A stretch of 7,189 nucleotides of DNA from Bacteroidota bacterium (GTDB lineage Bacteria; Bacteroidota; Rhodothermia; Rhodothermales; Bin80). The notes beneath the pieces were generated by a model, which was given only the letters and a program-made list of their open reading frames with translations, was not told where the DNA came from and searched no databases. Both the position numbers and the translations under genes were made by a program. The stretch lies in contig JAPPBZ010000273.1 in NCBI GenBank assembly GCA_026702635.1, positions 1 through 7,189 of the forward strand. The letters are read 5' to 3'. Position 1 is the first letter of the stretch, and each line of letters opens with the position of its first letter. This document shows, piece after piece, positions 1 through 6,147 of the stretch.

Positions 1-21
1 CGGCAGGGTACGCTTCGATTC

Positions 22-1563
22 CTATGTATGACAAAAAACGTTTGTTACGCTGCCCCACTCTGCGGTAAAGATGAGGTATCGTCCATCCGAACTCCATGAT
101 AGCTCACGAATCGCTGCACCATCCATGAAAATCCATGGCTCCAACACCCCGCTTGAATCCGCACGATAAATTGCCTGTGCCCGATCATGTCGAACTAGGA
201 CGGCAGTGGTTTCCGCCGAGGGCGCGATCTGGATAAGATCTGCCTGACTTCGGCCGCGAATCGTCTGAATACCGCCAACCGCATCAACCTCAATCCAGGT
301 GTTGCGTTGTCCATCATTTTGAAGTGCCCAAATACCAGAGGAGCTCTGTACAGGGACATGGGCGCGAGCTCCATCAGTTAGACGTCTCTCCCGATTCTTA
401 GATAAATCGTACTCGAATATATCTGAAGATGAAGCCAGCGTAGAAAACCGATCTGGAACATAGCGGGAATAGAGTATGACGCTATCTGCTACGCTAAACC
501 ATGCATCTTCGGGTAACAGGACGGAGTGAATTCGTTTAGTGGCTCCGCTCTCAATATCCAGACTATACAGTCCCGGAGTTTCATTCAGGCCTCTCCGGTA
601 TACAACGAGTGTCGAATCATTCAACCATTGTGGCCGACGTTGCAGGATACCCGGACTTTCTACAATAGGATCTGGCAACCTTGGACGTCGATGGACTAGC
701 GTAGTCGATGTCTCCTGCCGAAACTCAGTAACCAATTCACTTAAAGGCTGGCCAGTTGTGCGGCGTAAATCCAACCCCGTTGATCGGACTGGGTTACGAA
801 ACCGCCGGGTCCGCATCTTTTCAAAGAAGAGACCCTGGTCCTTTGAATACTGCCAGGCAAAAAAATTGGCACCTCCGATATAGTGACGATTGGCGTGAAA
901 ACCATACCGGGATGACTCGAATAGCTGTGACAGGCTCCATGGGCGCTCCGACGCCGCTGCAGCGCGATACTGCATTTGAAATCGAGCATCATTCAACCGC
1001 CCCGCGCCGTGAGGTCCTGGGCTCTCAAAATAAACTGCGGCTCCTTCATTCAGGCCTGGCGGCAAAGATAGATTCAATGCGCGCGCAGCATCGGGGGCAA
1101 ACCAATGAAGGACCTTTCCCACCCCCCACGGCCCGCTTGCCTGCGCTTGTGTGGCATGTACCAACTCATGCGTCACAACTGCTTCAATCCATGAATCGGA
1201 CCTTGTCCCTATCCGGTTCCCCTTAATGTGAGGAACTTCGATCTCTTGTCGGAATGGATGGGTATGGACGTACCCGTTGGCTCGATCACTGGAGTTGTTC
1301 AGGACCACCGGCATCCACATCTTCCCAGCCAACCCGGAAAGAGACTGTGCCTCGGGGAGTGTTCGCTCTAAGATGAGCGCAGTCTGCCAGGCCTCTACCT
1401 CACTTCCTTCTTCAAAAATGATCTCAAAATGCCGTGTCTTATGGACGCGATATTTACTCCCCAGCGGCCGCACAACAGGTTCGTAGTATTGCCCCAGAAC
1501 AGACGAGGGGACCAGGAATGCAATCGTAAAAGCAATCAGAGATTTTGACAGCCTGTGAACCAT
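22..1563 (-). CDS. Exported MA-type zinc metallopeptidase with TolB-like propeller, apparently truncated
   Basis: The 513-residue product starts with a basic, hydrophobic signal peptide (about residues 1-24, ending SSVLG-Q), so it should be exported to the periplasm or cell surface. A gluzincin-type zinc site is visible: H132-E-L-V-H136 inside VVTHELVHATQAQ, then L-N-E173-G-A-A-V-Y-F-E, where E173 is the likely third ligand. Residues about 225-283 (YIGGANFFAWQYSKDQG, then TTGQPLSEL) match the helical tail of peptidase MA-like domains. From about residue 304 the chain changes to TolB/WD40-like propeller strands (DIFEYDLSKN at 381-390, LSWSSDGRYLIFT at 488-500). It stops three residues after the blade motif TNVF, at a TAG just after a T6 run, whereas relatives usually carry more blades and a longer C-terminus. 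I read it as frameshifted, a pseudogene or a sequencing error, though a genuinely short form is possible. The ATG at 1563 is chosen because it begins the signal peptide; no Shine-Dalgarno precedes it. Its natural substrate is unknown. Confidence 0.8.
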   Translation of the reverse strand: MVHRLSKSLIAFTIAFLVPSSVLGQYYEPVVRPLGSKYRVHKTRHFEIIFEEGSEVEAWQTALILERTLPEAQSLSGLAGKMWMPVVLNNSSDRANGYVHTHPFRQEIEVPHIKGNRIGTRSDSWIEAVVTHELVHATQAQASGPWGVGKVLHWFAPDAARALNLSLPPGLNEGAAVYFESPGPHGAGRLNDARFQMQYRAAAASERPWSLSQLFESSRYGFHANRHYIGGANFFAWQYSKDQGLFFEKMRTRRFRNPVRSTGLDLRRTTGQPLSELVTEFRQETSTTLVHRRPRLPDPIVESPGILQRRPQWLNDSTLVVYRRGLNETPGLYSLDIESGATKRIHSVLLPEDAWFSVADSVILYSRYVPDRFSTLASSSDIFEYDLSKNRERRLTDGARAHVPVQSSSGIWALQNDGQRNTWIEVDAVGGIQTIRGRSQADLIQIAPSAETTAVLVRHDRAQAIYRADSSGVLEPWIFMDGAAIRELSWSSDGRYLIFTAEWGSVTNVFCHT

Positions 1564-1582
1564 GCGAACAAAGATTGAACCG

Positions 1583-1602
1583 ATTGAGCACGAACGCTCA
1601 AT
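1583..1602. repeat. Inverted repeat upstream of the metallopeptidase gene
   Basis: A perfect 7-base inverted repeat, ATTGAGC and GCTCAAT, surrounds a 6-base loop. It lies 20-39 bases upstream of the metallopeptidase ATG on the minus strand. No T-run follows it on the minus strand, so it is a poor intrinsic terminator for the tRNA. It could be an operator or a leader hairpin. On the minus strand a loose match to the Bacteroidota promoter pattern (TTG, 22 bases, AATCTTTG) overlaps it and ends about 5 bases before the ATG. The remainder of the spacer 1564-1726 shows nothing else I can name. Confidence 0.4.
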
Positions 1603-1726
1603 TATCTCTCATTGGATCACCATCGATCGTGAGGTTAAGATTCGGGAACAGACGGACTCTTTCAGAAGATAGGCCTTCTGAGGTAGCCTTGTGCTTGATC
1701 GGGTACACCCACATCTCAGAAGAAAG

Positions 1727-1812
1727 CGGAGGGGGAGGGATTCGAACCCCCGGTAGGCATTGCCTACAATGGTTTTCGAGACCACCCCGTTCGACCACTC
1801 CGGCACCCCTCC
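1727..1812 (-). tRNA. tRNA-Ser (anticodon CGA)
   Basis: Read on the minus strand, this 86-base segment folds as a complete class II tRNA. The acceptor stem is GGAGGGG paired perfectly with CCCCTCC, followed by discriminator G at 1727, the usual bacterial serine identity base. The anticodon arm holds the loop CTCGAAA, giving anticodon CGA (plus-strand positions 1776-1778), which reads the serine codon UCG. The long variable arm forms a 5-pair stem TAGGC/GCCTA with loop AAT, typical of serine tRNAs. The T arm is GGGGG-TTCGAAT-CCCTC with one G-U pair. The terminal CCA is not encoded (CTT follows), so it must be added by tRNA nucleotidyltransferase. It begins 41 bases after the alaS stop on the same strand and may be cotranscribed with it. 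Confidence 0.97.
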
Positions 1813-1825
1813 GAAACGCCCGTCA

Positions 1826-1851
1826 ACGAACACGGAAAGTGGTTTGTTCGT
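1826..1851. repeat. Inverted repeat between alaS and tRNA-Ser
   Basis: ACGAACA and TGTTCGT form a perfect 7-pair stem around a 12-base loop. On the minus strand it starts 2 bases after the alaS TAA and ends 13 bases before the 5' end of the tRNA. No U-run follows, so termination here would be weak. A role as an RNA-processing signal that frees the tRNA 5' end, or as an attenuating hairpin, is possible but only inferred. Confidence 0.4.
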
Positions 1852-1853
1852 GA

Positions 1854-4727
1854 TTATGCCGATGCAGGCAATACGCTGCGAATCAACTCTGGTGCATTCT
1901 CGAGCACAGCACCTAGCTTTTCAGGCTCTCGTCCACCCGCTGTGGCAAGCTCCGGCCGGCCCCCACCCCCACCGCCAATTTGACGCGCAAAGTGACCAGC
2001 TATCTTCCCTGCATTCACGCCCTTGGATAATAAGTCATCCGTCACAACAGCCACCAAATAAGCTTTTTGCCCACCGGGATCCCTTGCACCCAAGATCCCT
2101 ACACTGGATGCATTCAGGCGCTGCCGTAGCTCCTGCCCCTGTGCCCGCAACATATCCATATCTGCATCGTCAATCTGCCCGGTAGCCAAATGAATATCAT
2201 CTACGGTGACCATACTGTCTAGTACTCCATCCAACTGCGCAGAAAGTCGTTCATGACGAAGTTTTTCCACCTCCTTCTGAAGAAGACGATTCGCTTCAAG
2301 GAGCTCTGCCACAGACTCCTCCACGGGGCGCCTTAATCCCCTGAACTGCCTTCTGGTTTGCTCCAGTGAGGTCCGCTCCCGGGTCACCATATCGACTGCG
2401 TCTACTCCCGCTATGGCTTCAACGCGGCGGACCCCCGTGGCAATTGAGCCTTCGGATTGCAAGATGAAAAGTCCTATTTCACCCGTGGCCTGCACATGAG
2501 TCCCCCCACATAATTCTACAGAGAACGCTGGATCGAACGTGACCACACGAACTACATCCCCATACTTCTCTCCAAAGAGTGCCGTTGCGCCTCGTGCCAC
2601 TGCTTCTCTGTAGGGGACCTCTGGATCAATTTCCGCAGCGATATTTCGCTGTATCTGCTCATTGACCCGATCTTGGATACGCCGGAGATCTTCCACACTT
2701 ACCCGCTCATAGTGATTGAAATCAAACCGTAGATGCCCTTCTGCCACCAGCGACCCTCTCTGCTCTGCTCCAGGCCCAAGGACCTCTCGTAATGCGGCAT
2801 GCATCAGGTGCGTTGCCGTATGATGCTTCGCTATGCGATGGCGGCGCTCAGCGTCTACGATAGCCGTTACCTGGCACTCCAGCGTCGATGGGAAGCGTTC
2901 CACCCTGTGAGCAATCTGACTTCCCACAATCTGCGTATCTGTCACCTGGATCACTTCACCATCGAAAGTTAGCGTTCCGGTATCTCCAATCTGGCCTCCT
3001 TTTTCCGCATAGAAAGGACTCCGGTCCAGTACGATGACTCCCGCATCTTCGTCCGATGCAATAACTTGCGCCCCTTCCAGAGTAGTCTGCTCATAGCCAA
3101 CAAACTCCGACTTGTAGCTTCCATCTACCTTCCCGATTGACTGCGCTACGGCTTCTGTAGATTTCGCACTGCGTGCGCGGTGCCTCTGCTCTGCCATCAA
3201 CTCTTCAAAGCGTGACATATCGACCCGGCGCTCCCGCTCACGGGCCATGAGCTGCGTCAGATCAACGGGGAACCCATAGGTGTCATGCAATAGAAATGCA
3301 ACCTCTCCCGGGATACGGCTCAGTTTAACGACCGAGACAAACCGGCGAAGCATTTCGTCTGGTTCAGCCCTGTCCATCGTACTTGCGTAGGCTTTCCGAA
3401 AGAGATCCTGGGCCGAGGCATCTTCCCGTAATTGGTCTACGAACGCGTCTTCCTCCCCAGAAGTGACCCCATCTATATAATCGCATACCCGATCAAACAG
3501 TGCCAATCCACGTCCTAGTGTGTGCAAGAATGCACGCTCTTCCCCGCGAATATTTTCTGTGACAAGCTTCTCTCTGGTGCGCAATTCCGGGAAAATCTCC
3601 GCAAGAGATTCGATCACAACGGGCACTAGGCGACAAAGGAATGGCTCCTTGATCTTCAGAGTGGTATACCCATAGCGTACTGCACGGCGAAGGATCCTGC
3701 GAATCACATATCCCCGCCCCACATTCCCGGGGACGACCCCATCCGCAACAGCGACTACGATCCCGCGAATATGATCTACAACCACCCGCATTGCCACTCG
3801 GATTGCATCTGTGTCCAGCGCAGAATCAATATCATCATAGCCTCGGATACCGGAGATCGAGGTTAATTCAGCCAATTGATCCAAAAGCTCCCTAAACGCG
3901 TCCGTATCATAGGTACTAATCTTGCCCTGCATCACCGCCGCAAGACGCTCTAACCCCATGCCTGTATCTACATGACGGGCAGTTAATGGGAGCAGATTCA
4001 CCGGAGATTGGGCAGTGTCAGTCGAAGTACTCTTGCTGGGCGATGGCTTGTTCACCTGAGCGTCATACTGGATAAACACCAGATTCCACAGCTCAATCAC
4101 TGTCGGGAGGTCTTGGTTTACACATTCATGCCCGGGAATTTGCTGGCGCAATTCATCAGGACGCAGGTCAATATGGATTTCGGAGCACGGGCCGCAGGGG
4201 CCTGTCTCCCCCATCATCCAGAAGTTGTCTTTCGTACTACCGTACAGAACCTGATTCTCGGGGAGATAGCGTCTCCATAAAGTGGCAGCTTCTTCATCCG
4301 CAGCAAGGTTCAAGTCAACATCCCCCTTATGCACGGTTGCATACAATCGATCTTCGGGAAGTTTCCAGCGGTTTACCAAAAGCTCCCAAGCCATGTCAAT
4401 CGCCTCCTCCTTGAAGTAATCCCCGAAACTCCAGTTTCCGAGCATTTCGAAAAAAGTATGGTGGTACGTATCATGCCCCACCTCTTCGAGATCATTGTGC
4501 TTTCCAGATACCCGCAGACACTTTTGGGTATCTGCCGCGCGAACATACGACCGCGTTTCCTGCCCCAAGAAGATCTCTTTGAACTGCGCCATTCCTGAGT
4601 TGATAAAGAGCAGTGTAGGATCATCCACAGGGACCAGAGAGGCACTTGGAACAATCGTATGCTCCCTTTCACGGAAAAACTCCAAAAATTCCGCTCGAAT
4701 CTGTGCAGTGCTTTTGTATGTCACCAT
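1854..4727 (-). CDS. alaS: Alanyl-tRNA synthetase
   Basis: This 957-residue cytoplasmic enzyme charges tRNA-Ala with alanine using ATP and hydrolyses mischarged Ser- and Gly-tRNA-Ala. Class II motif 1 lies around LLFINSGMAQFK (39-50), motif 2 around FFEMLGNWSFGDYF (92-105) and motif 3 at DTGMGLERLAA (254-264). The editing domain has the zinc/catalytic residues H636-TAT-H640 and C740-GGT-H744, with PFYAEKGGQIGDTG at 571-584. The C-Ala domain ends with the glycine run 918-923 followed by RPELATAGG. It is longer than the E. coli enzyme (876 residues), mainly through an acidic insert near 411-470 and a Ser/Thr-rich insert near 224-246. An in-frame ATG at 4820 would add 31 residues without resemblance to AlaS; ATG 4727 (MVTYKSTAQIRAEFLEFF) fits the family start. 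No Shine-Dalgarno is visible. It is transcribed divergently from the 4881 gene and followed by tRNA-Ser. All key residues are present, so it should be active. Confidence 0.98.
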   Translation of the reverse strand: MVTYKSTAQIRAEFLEFFREREHTIVPSASLVPVDDPTLLFINSGMAQFKEIFLGQETRSYVRAADTQKCLRVSGKHNDLEEVGHDTYHHTFFEMLGNWSFGDYFKEEAIDMAWELLVNRWKLPEDRLYATVHKGDVDLNLAADEEAATLWRRYLPENQVLYGSTKDNFWMMGETGPCGPCSEIHIDLRPDELRQQIPGHECVNQDLPTVIELWNLVFIQYDAQVNKPSPSKSTSTDTAQSPVNLLPLTARHVDTGMGLERLAAVMQGKISTYDTDAFRELLDQLAELTSISGIRGYDDIDSALDTDAIRVAMRVVVDHIRGIVVAVADGVVPGNVGRGYVIRRILRRAVRYGYTTLKIKEPFLCRLVPVVIESLAEIFPELRTREKLVTENIRGEERAFLHTLGRGLALFDRVCDYIDGVTSGEEDAFVDQLREDASAQDLFRKAYASTMDRAEPDEMLRRFVSVVKLSRIPGEVAFLLHDTYGFPVDLTQLMARERERRVDMSRFEELMAEQRHRARSAKSTEAVAQSIGKVDGSYKSEFVGYEQTTLEGAQVIASDEDAGVIVLDRSPFYAEKGGQIGDTGTLTFDGEVIQVTDTQIVGSQIAHRVERFPSTLECQVTAIVDAERRHRIAKHHTATHLMHAALREVLGPGAEQRGSLVAEGHLRFDFNHYERVSVEDLRRIQDRVNEQIQRNIAAEIDPEVPYREAVARGATALFGEKYGDVVRVVTFDPAFSVELCGGTHVQATGEIGLFILQSEGSIATGVRRVEAIAGVDAVDMVTRERTSLEQTRRQFRGLRRPVEESVAELLEANRLLQKEVEKLRHERLSAQLDGVLDSMVTVDDIHLATGQIDDADMDMLRAQGQELRQRLNASSVGILGARDPGGQKAYLVAVVTDDLLSKGVNAGKIAGHFARQIGGGGGGRPELATAGGREPEKLGAVLENAPELIRSVLPASA

Positions 4728-4880
4728 CAGGGAGAATAATTCACAATCTCGTGGAACGCTTAACTGGGGAATCTTGTGCCTTTTGGCAAAAGCAGAGGAT
4801 CTCCAACGAGCTATCTGCAACCTGACTATGAGTTGTTGCGTAGGGCAAGCTCAGCATTTCAAAAAAAAAAACCGACCCCA
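4728..4880. promoter_or_regulatory. Divergent promoter spacer between alaS and the repeat-protein gene
   Basis: These 153 bases separate two divergent start codons, so both promoters should lie here. No strong sigma-70 hexamers are visible. Loose matches to the Bacteroidota pattern exist, for example TTG, 23 bases, TGCTTTTG on the minus strand for alaS. Visible structure includes an 11-base palindrome TTTTGGCAAAA (4781-4791) and an A11 run (4861-4871) that ends 9 bases before the plus-strand ATG. An A-rich leader can replace a Shine-Dalgarno in this group. The exact promoters cannot be fixed by eye. Confidence 0.4.
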
Positions 4881-5981
4881 ATGTACGTACATCCCAAATT
4901 CATTCCGGCCGCCTTGACTTTGCTCATGGTTGCTACCTCGGTTCAGGCGCAAATCACACTTATCCCAATCGACGAGAAGTATGCTACTGATGAAGTTCGT
5001 GACCTCATGGTCAGCGTCGCAGATGCCGATGTTACCGTCAATACGACCGATGTATCTACTGTTGAAGTACAGGTTACTGTGAAAGGTAACGACCGTGACA
5101 AAGCGATGGACTATTACGAGAAGCAAAATTTCAATGTCAAACTTGACCGTGGAACACTGCATGTGCATTCAAAAAGAGAAAAAACCCGAGAAACGTTGTA
5201 TGGCTGGCGTAACTCGGCAAACATTCATGTGGCGATCAATATGCCATCCAATATCTCCTCAAGTATCCGCACCTCTGATGGAGATCTAGTCATTGATGAG
5301 TTGACCGCTGGAACGACGATTGTGACTAGTGATGGAGATATTGAAGCTACACGGCTGGAAGGAACTTCTGTCTCGGTTAAGACCAGTGATGGAGATATCA
5401 GTATTTCGGCTGCCTCCAGTGAAAAAATCACAATACAGACTTCAGACGGAGACATTGAAGCCGATTGGCTGGAAGGGGCCTCTATTTCGGTTAGAACCAG
5501 TGATGGCGATCTCGAATTGGGTGATGTTGCTGGTGACCTGCAGATTCAAACCTCTGATGGTGACATCCTGATTGACTCCATCAATGGAAAATTGGACGCA
5601 AAAACATCCGACGGAGATCTTGTGATCGGTGAAATCATCTCACCCAACGCAGAAGTACGAACCTCCGATGGTGAGATAGCCATTGGAAAGGCTACTGGAA
5701 GCTTGATGCTCAGGACCAGTGATGGCGATGTGGTATTAGGGCTGATCGATCCCGAAAATGTCAACGTGACAATCTCATCTGGCGACGCACTCCTGACAAT
5801 GCCACAGGATCTGCCTGCCACACTGAATATCAGAGCAAAAGACGTAGAGATGGACTCTTTTTCAAACTTCTCGGGAGATCTTAATGACTCACGAGTTGAT
5901 GGGGACCTCAACGGTGGTGGAGCACTCATTCAAGTGCATATATCTGATGGTGATGTCGTCATGCGTGCGACGGAACAATAG
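4881..5981 (+). CDS. Secreted DUF4097-like beta-solenoid repeat protein
   Basis: The product is 366 residues. Residues 1-24 form a signal peptide (basic start, hydrophobic core AALTLLMVATS, cleavage after VQA), with no lipobox cysteine, so it should be soluble in the periplasm or outside the cell. Residues 25-129 are a strand-rich entry region (VEVQVTVKG, GTLHVHSKRE, NIHVAINMPS). Residues 130-296 hold nine turns of 18-19 residues, each opening with T-S-D-G-D or E, followed by a degenerate turn (ISSGDALL) and a terminal echo (HISDGDVVM, 353-361). This matches the DUF4097/putative adhesin class, in which each turn adds strands to a beta-solenoid. Biochemical function is unknown; surface binding, scaffolding or envelope sensing are all possible. 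The ATG at 4881 is preferred over an in-frame ATG at 4776 because it starts the signal peptide and leaves room for promoters. No Shine-Dalgarno is present. There is no obvious C-terminal anchor or sorting domain. Confidence 0.88.
   Translation: MYVHPKFIPAALTLLMVATSVQAQITLIPIDEKYATDEVRDLMVSVADADVTVNTTDVSTVEVQVTVKGNDRDKAMDYYEKQNFNVKLDRGTLHVHSKREKTRETLYGWRNSANIHVAINMPSNISSSIRTSDGDLVIDELTAGTTIVTSDGDIEATRLEGTSVSVKTSDGDISISAASSEKITIQTSDGDIEADWLEGASISVRTSDGDLELGDVAGDLQIQTSDGDILIDSINGKLDAKTSDGDLVIGEIISPNAEVRTSDGEIAIGKATGSLMLRTSDGDVVLGLIDPENVNVTISSGDALLTMPQDLPATLNIRAKDVEMDSFSNFSGDLNDSRVDGDLNGGGALIQVHISDGDVVMRATEQ
5268..5768 (+). repeat. Nine tandem 54/57-base coding repeats (TSDGD turns)
   Basis: Nine in-frame repeats start at residues R130, V148, K167, Q186, R205, Q223, K241, R260 and R278 of the secreted protein, spaced 18 or 19 codons apart. 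Each has x-T-S-D-G-[D/E]-[hydrophobic] at its head and alternating hydrophobic residues afterwards. Conservation is strong for the motif and weak for the remainder. Repeats 2 and 4 are the closest pair (both contain DGDIEA, then LEG, then S-x-S-V). These are protein structural repeats, not a CRISPR array, since there are no conserved non-coding units with unique spacers. Confidence 0.93.
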
Positions 5982-5985
5982 ACTC

Positions 5986-6007
5986 TCCTGCCAACCAACT
6001 GGTAGGA
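5986..6007. terminator. Hairpin between convergent genes, possible weak terminator
   Basis: TCCTGCCA pairs with TGGTAGGA (8 pairs, one of them G-U when read as plus-strand RNA) around the 6-base loop ACCAAC. It begins 4 bases after the stop of the repeat-protein gene, the right place for a 3'-end structure, but no T-run follows on either strand. It may stabilise the 3' end or aid termination. The rest of the convergent spacer up to 6147 shows no gene and no clear terminator for the thiolase. Confidence 0.4.
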
Positions 6008-6147
6008 CGATCCACCCAGAATCTGAAATTCCACATAATGGGACCTTAAGCCTGGATTTCCATGCGATCCTGTATGAGACATCCTCGCCACCTCACTGTT
6101 TTGCACACATGCCATAAGGAGGGTAGCTACGGTTTTCTATCGCGCAG

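Noticed and set aside
756..1226. Plus-strand 156-codon open frame opposite the metallopeptidase
   Set aside because: It is antisense to a well-supported gene and its translation has no recognisable domain or repeat; other plus-strand frames at 539-883 and 1277-1486 are rejected for the same reason.
1545..1853. Open frames running through the tRNA gene on both strands (1545-1853, 1598-1798, 1609-1833)
   Set aside because: They overlap a complete tRNA-Ser; translated tRNA sequence gives strings such as GGGGIRTPGRHC and GVPEWSNG that are well-known false proteins.
1760..2185. Plus-strand 141-codon open frame over the alaS 3' end
   Set aside because: It overlaps the tRNA and is antisense to the C-Ala domain; Pro/His-rich composition is typical of a shadow frame.
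4728..4820. 31-codon N-terminal extension of AlaS from an upstream ATG at 4820
   Set aside because: The added residues do not resemble AlaS, and using it would consume most of the divergent promoter spacer; MVTYKSTAQIRAEFL fits the family start.
4776..4880. 35-codon N-terminal extension of the secreted repeat protein
   Set aside because: It would bury the signal peptide behind a polar leader and read through the A11 run; ATG 4881 starts a clean signal peptide.
5268..5768. Possible CRISPR array
   Set aside because: The periodicity of 54/57 bases is in frame with one secreted protein, units diverge throughout, and there are no conserved repeats with unique spacers.
5225..5929. Minus-strand frames with repeated SPSEV/SPSLV (5225-5455 and 5546-5929)
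   Set aside because: They are the reverse reading of the TSDGD-coding repeats and look repetitive only for that reason.
5884..6117. Small frames in the convergent spacer (5884-6117 plus, 5930-6115 minus)
   Set aside because: Both overlap the 3' end of the repeat-protein gene, have no recognisable sequence features, and lack a convincing start signal.
6116..6122. Perfect AAGGAGG on the plus strand
   Set aside because: No start codon lies at a suitable distance and the following sequence is antisense to the thiolase 3' end; the true starts in this window do not use such sites.
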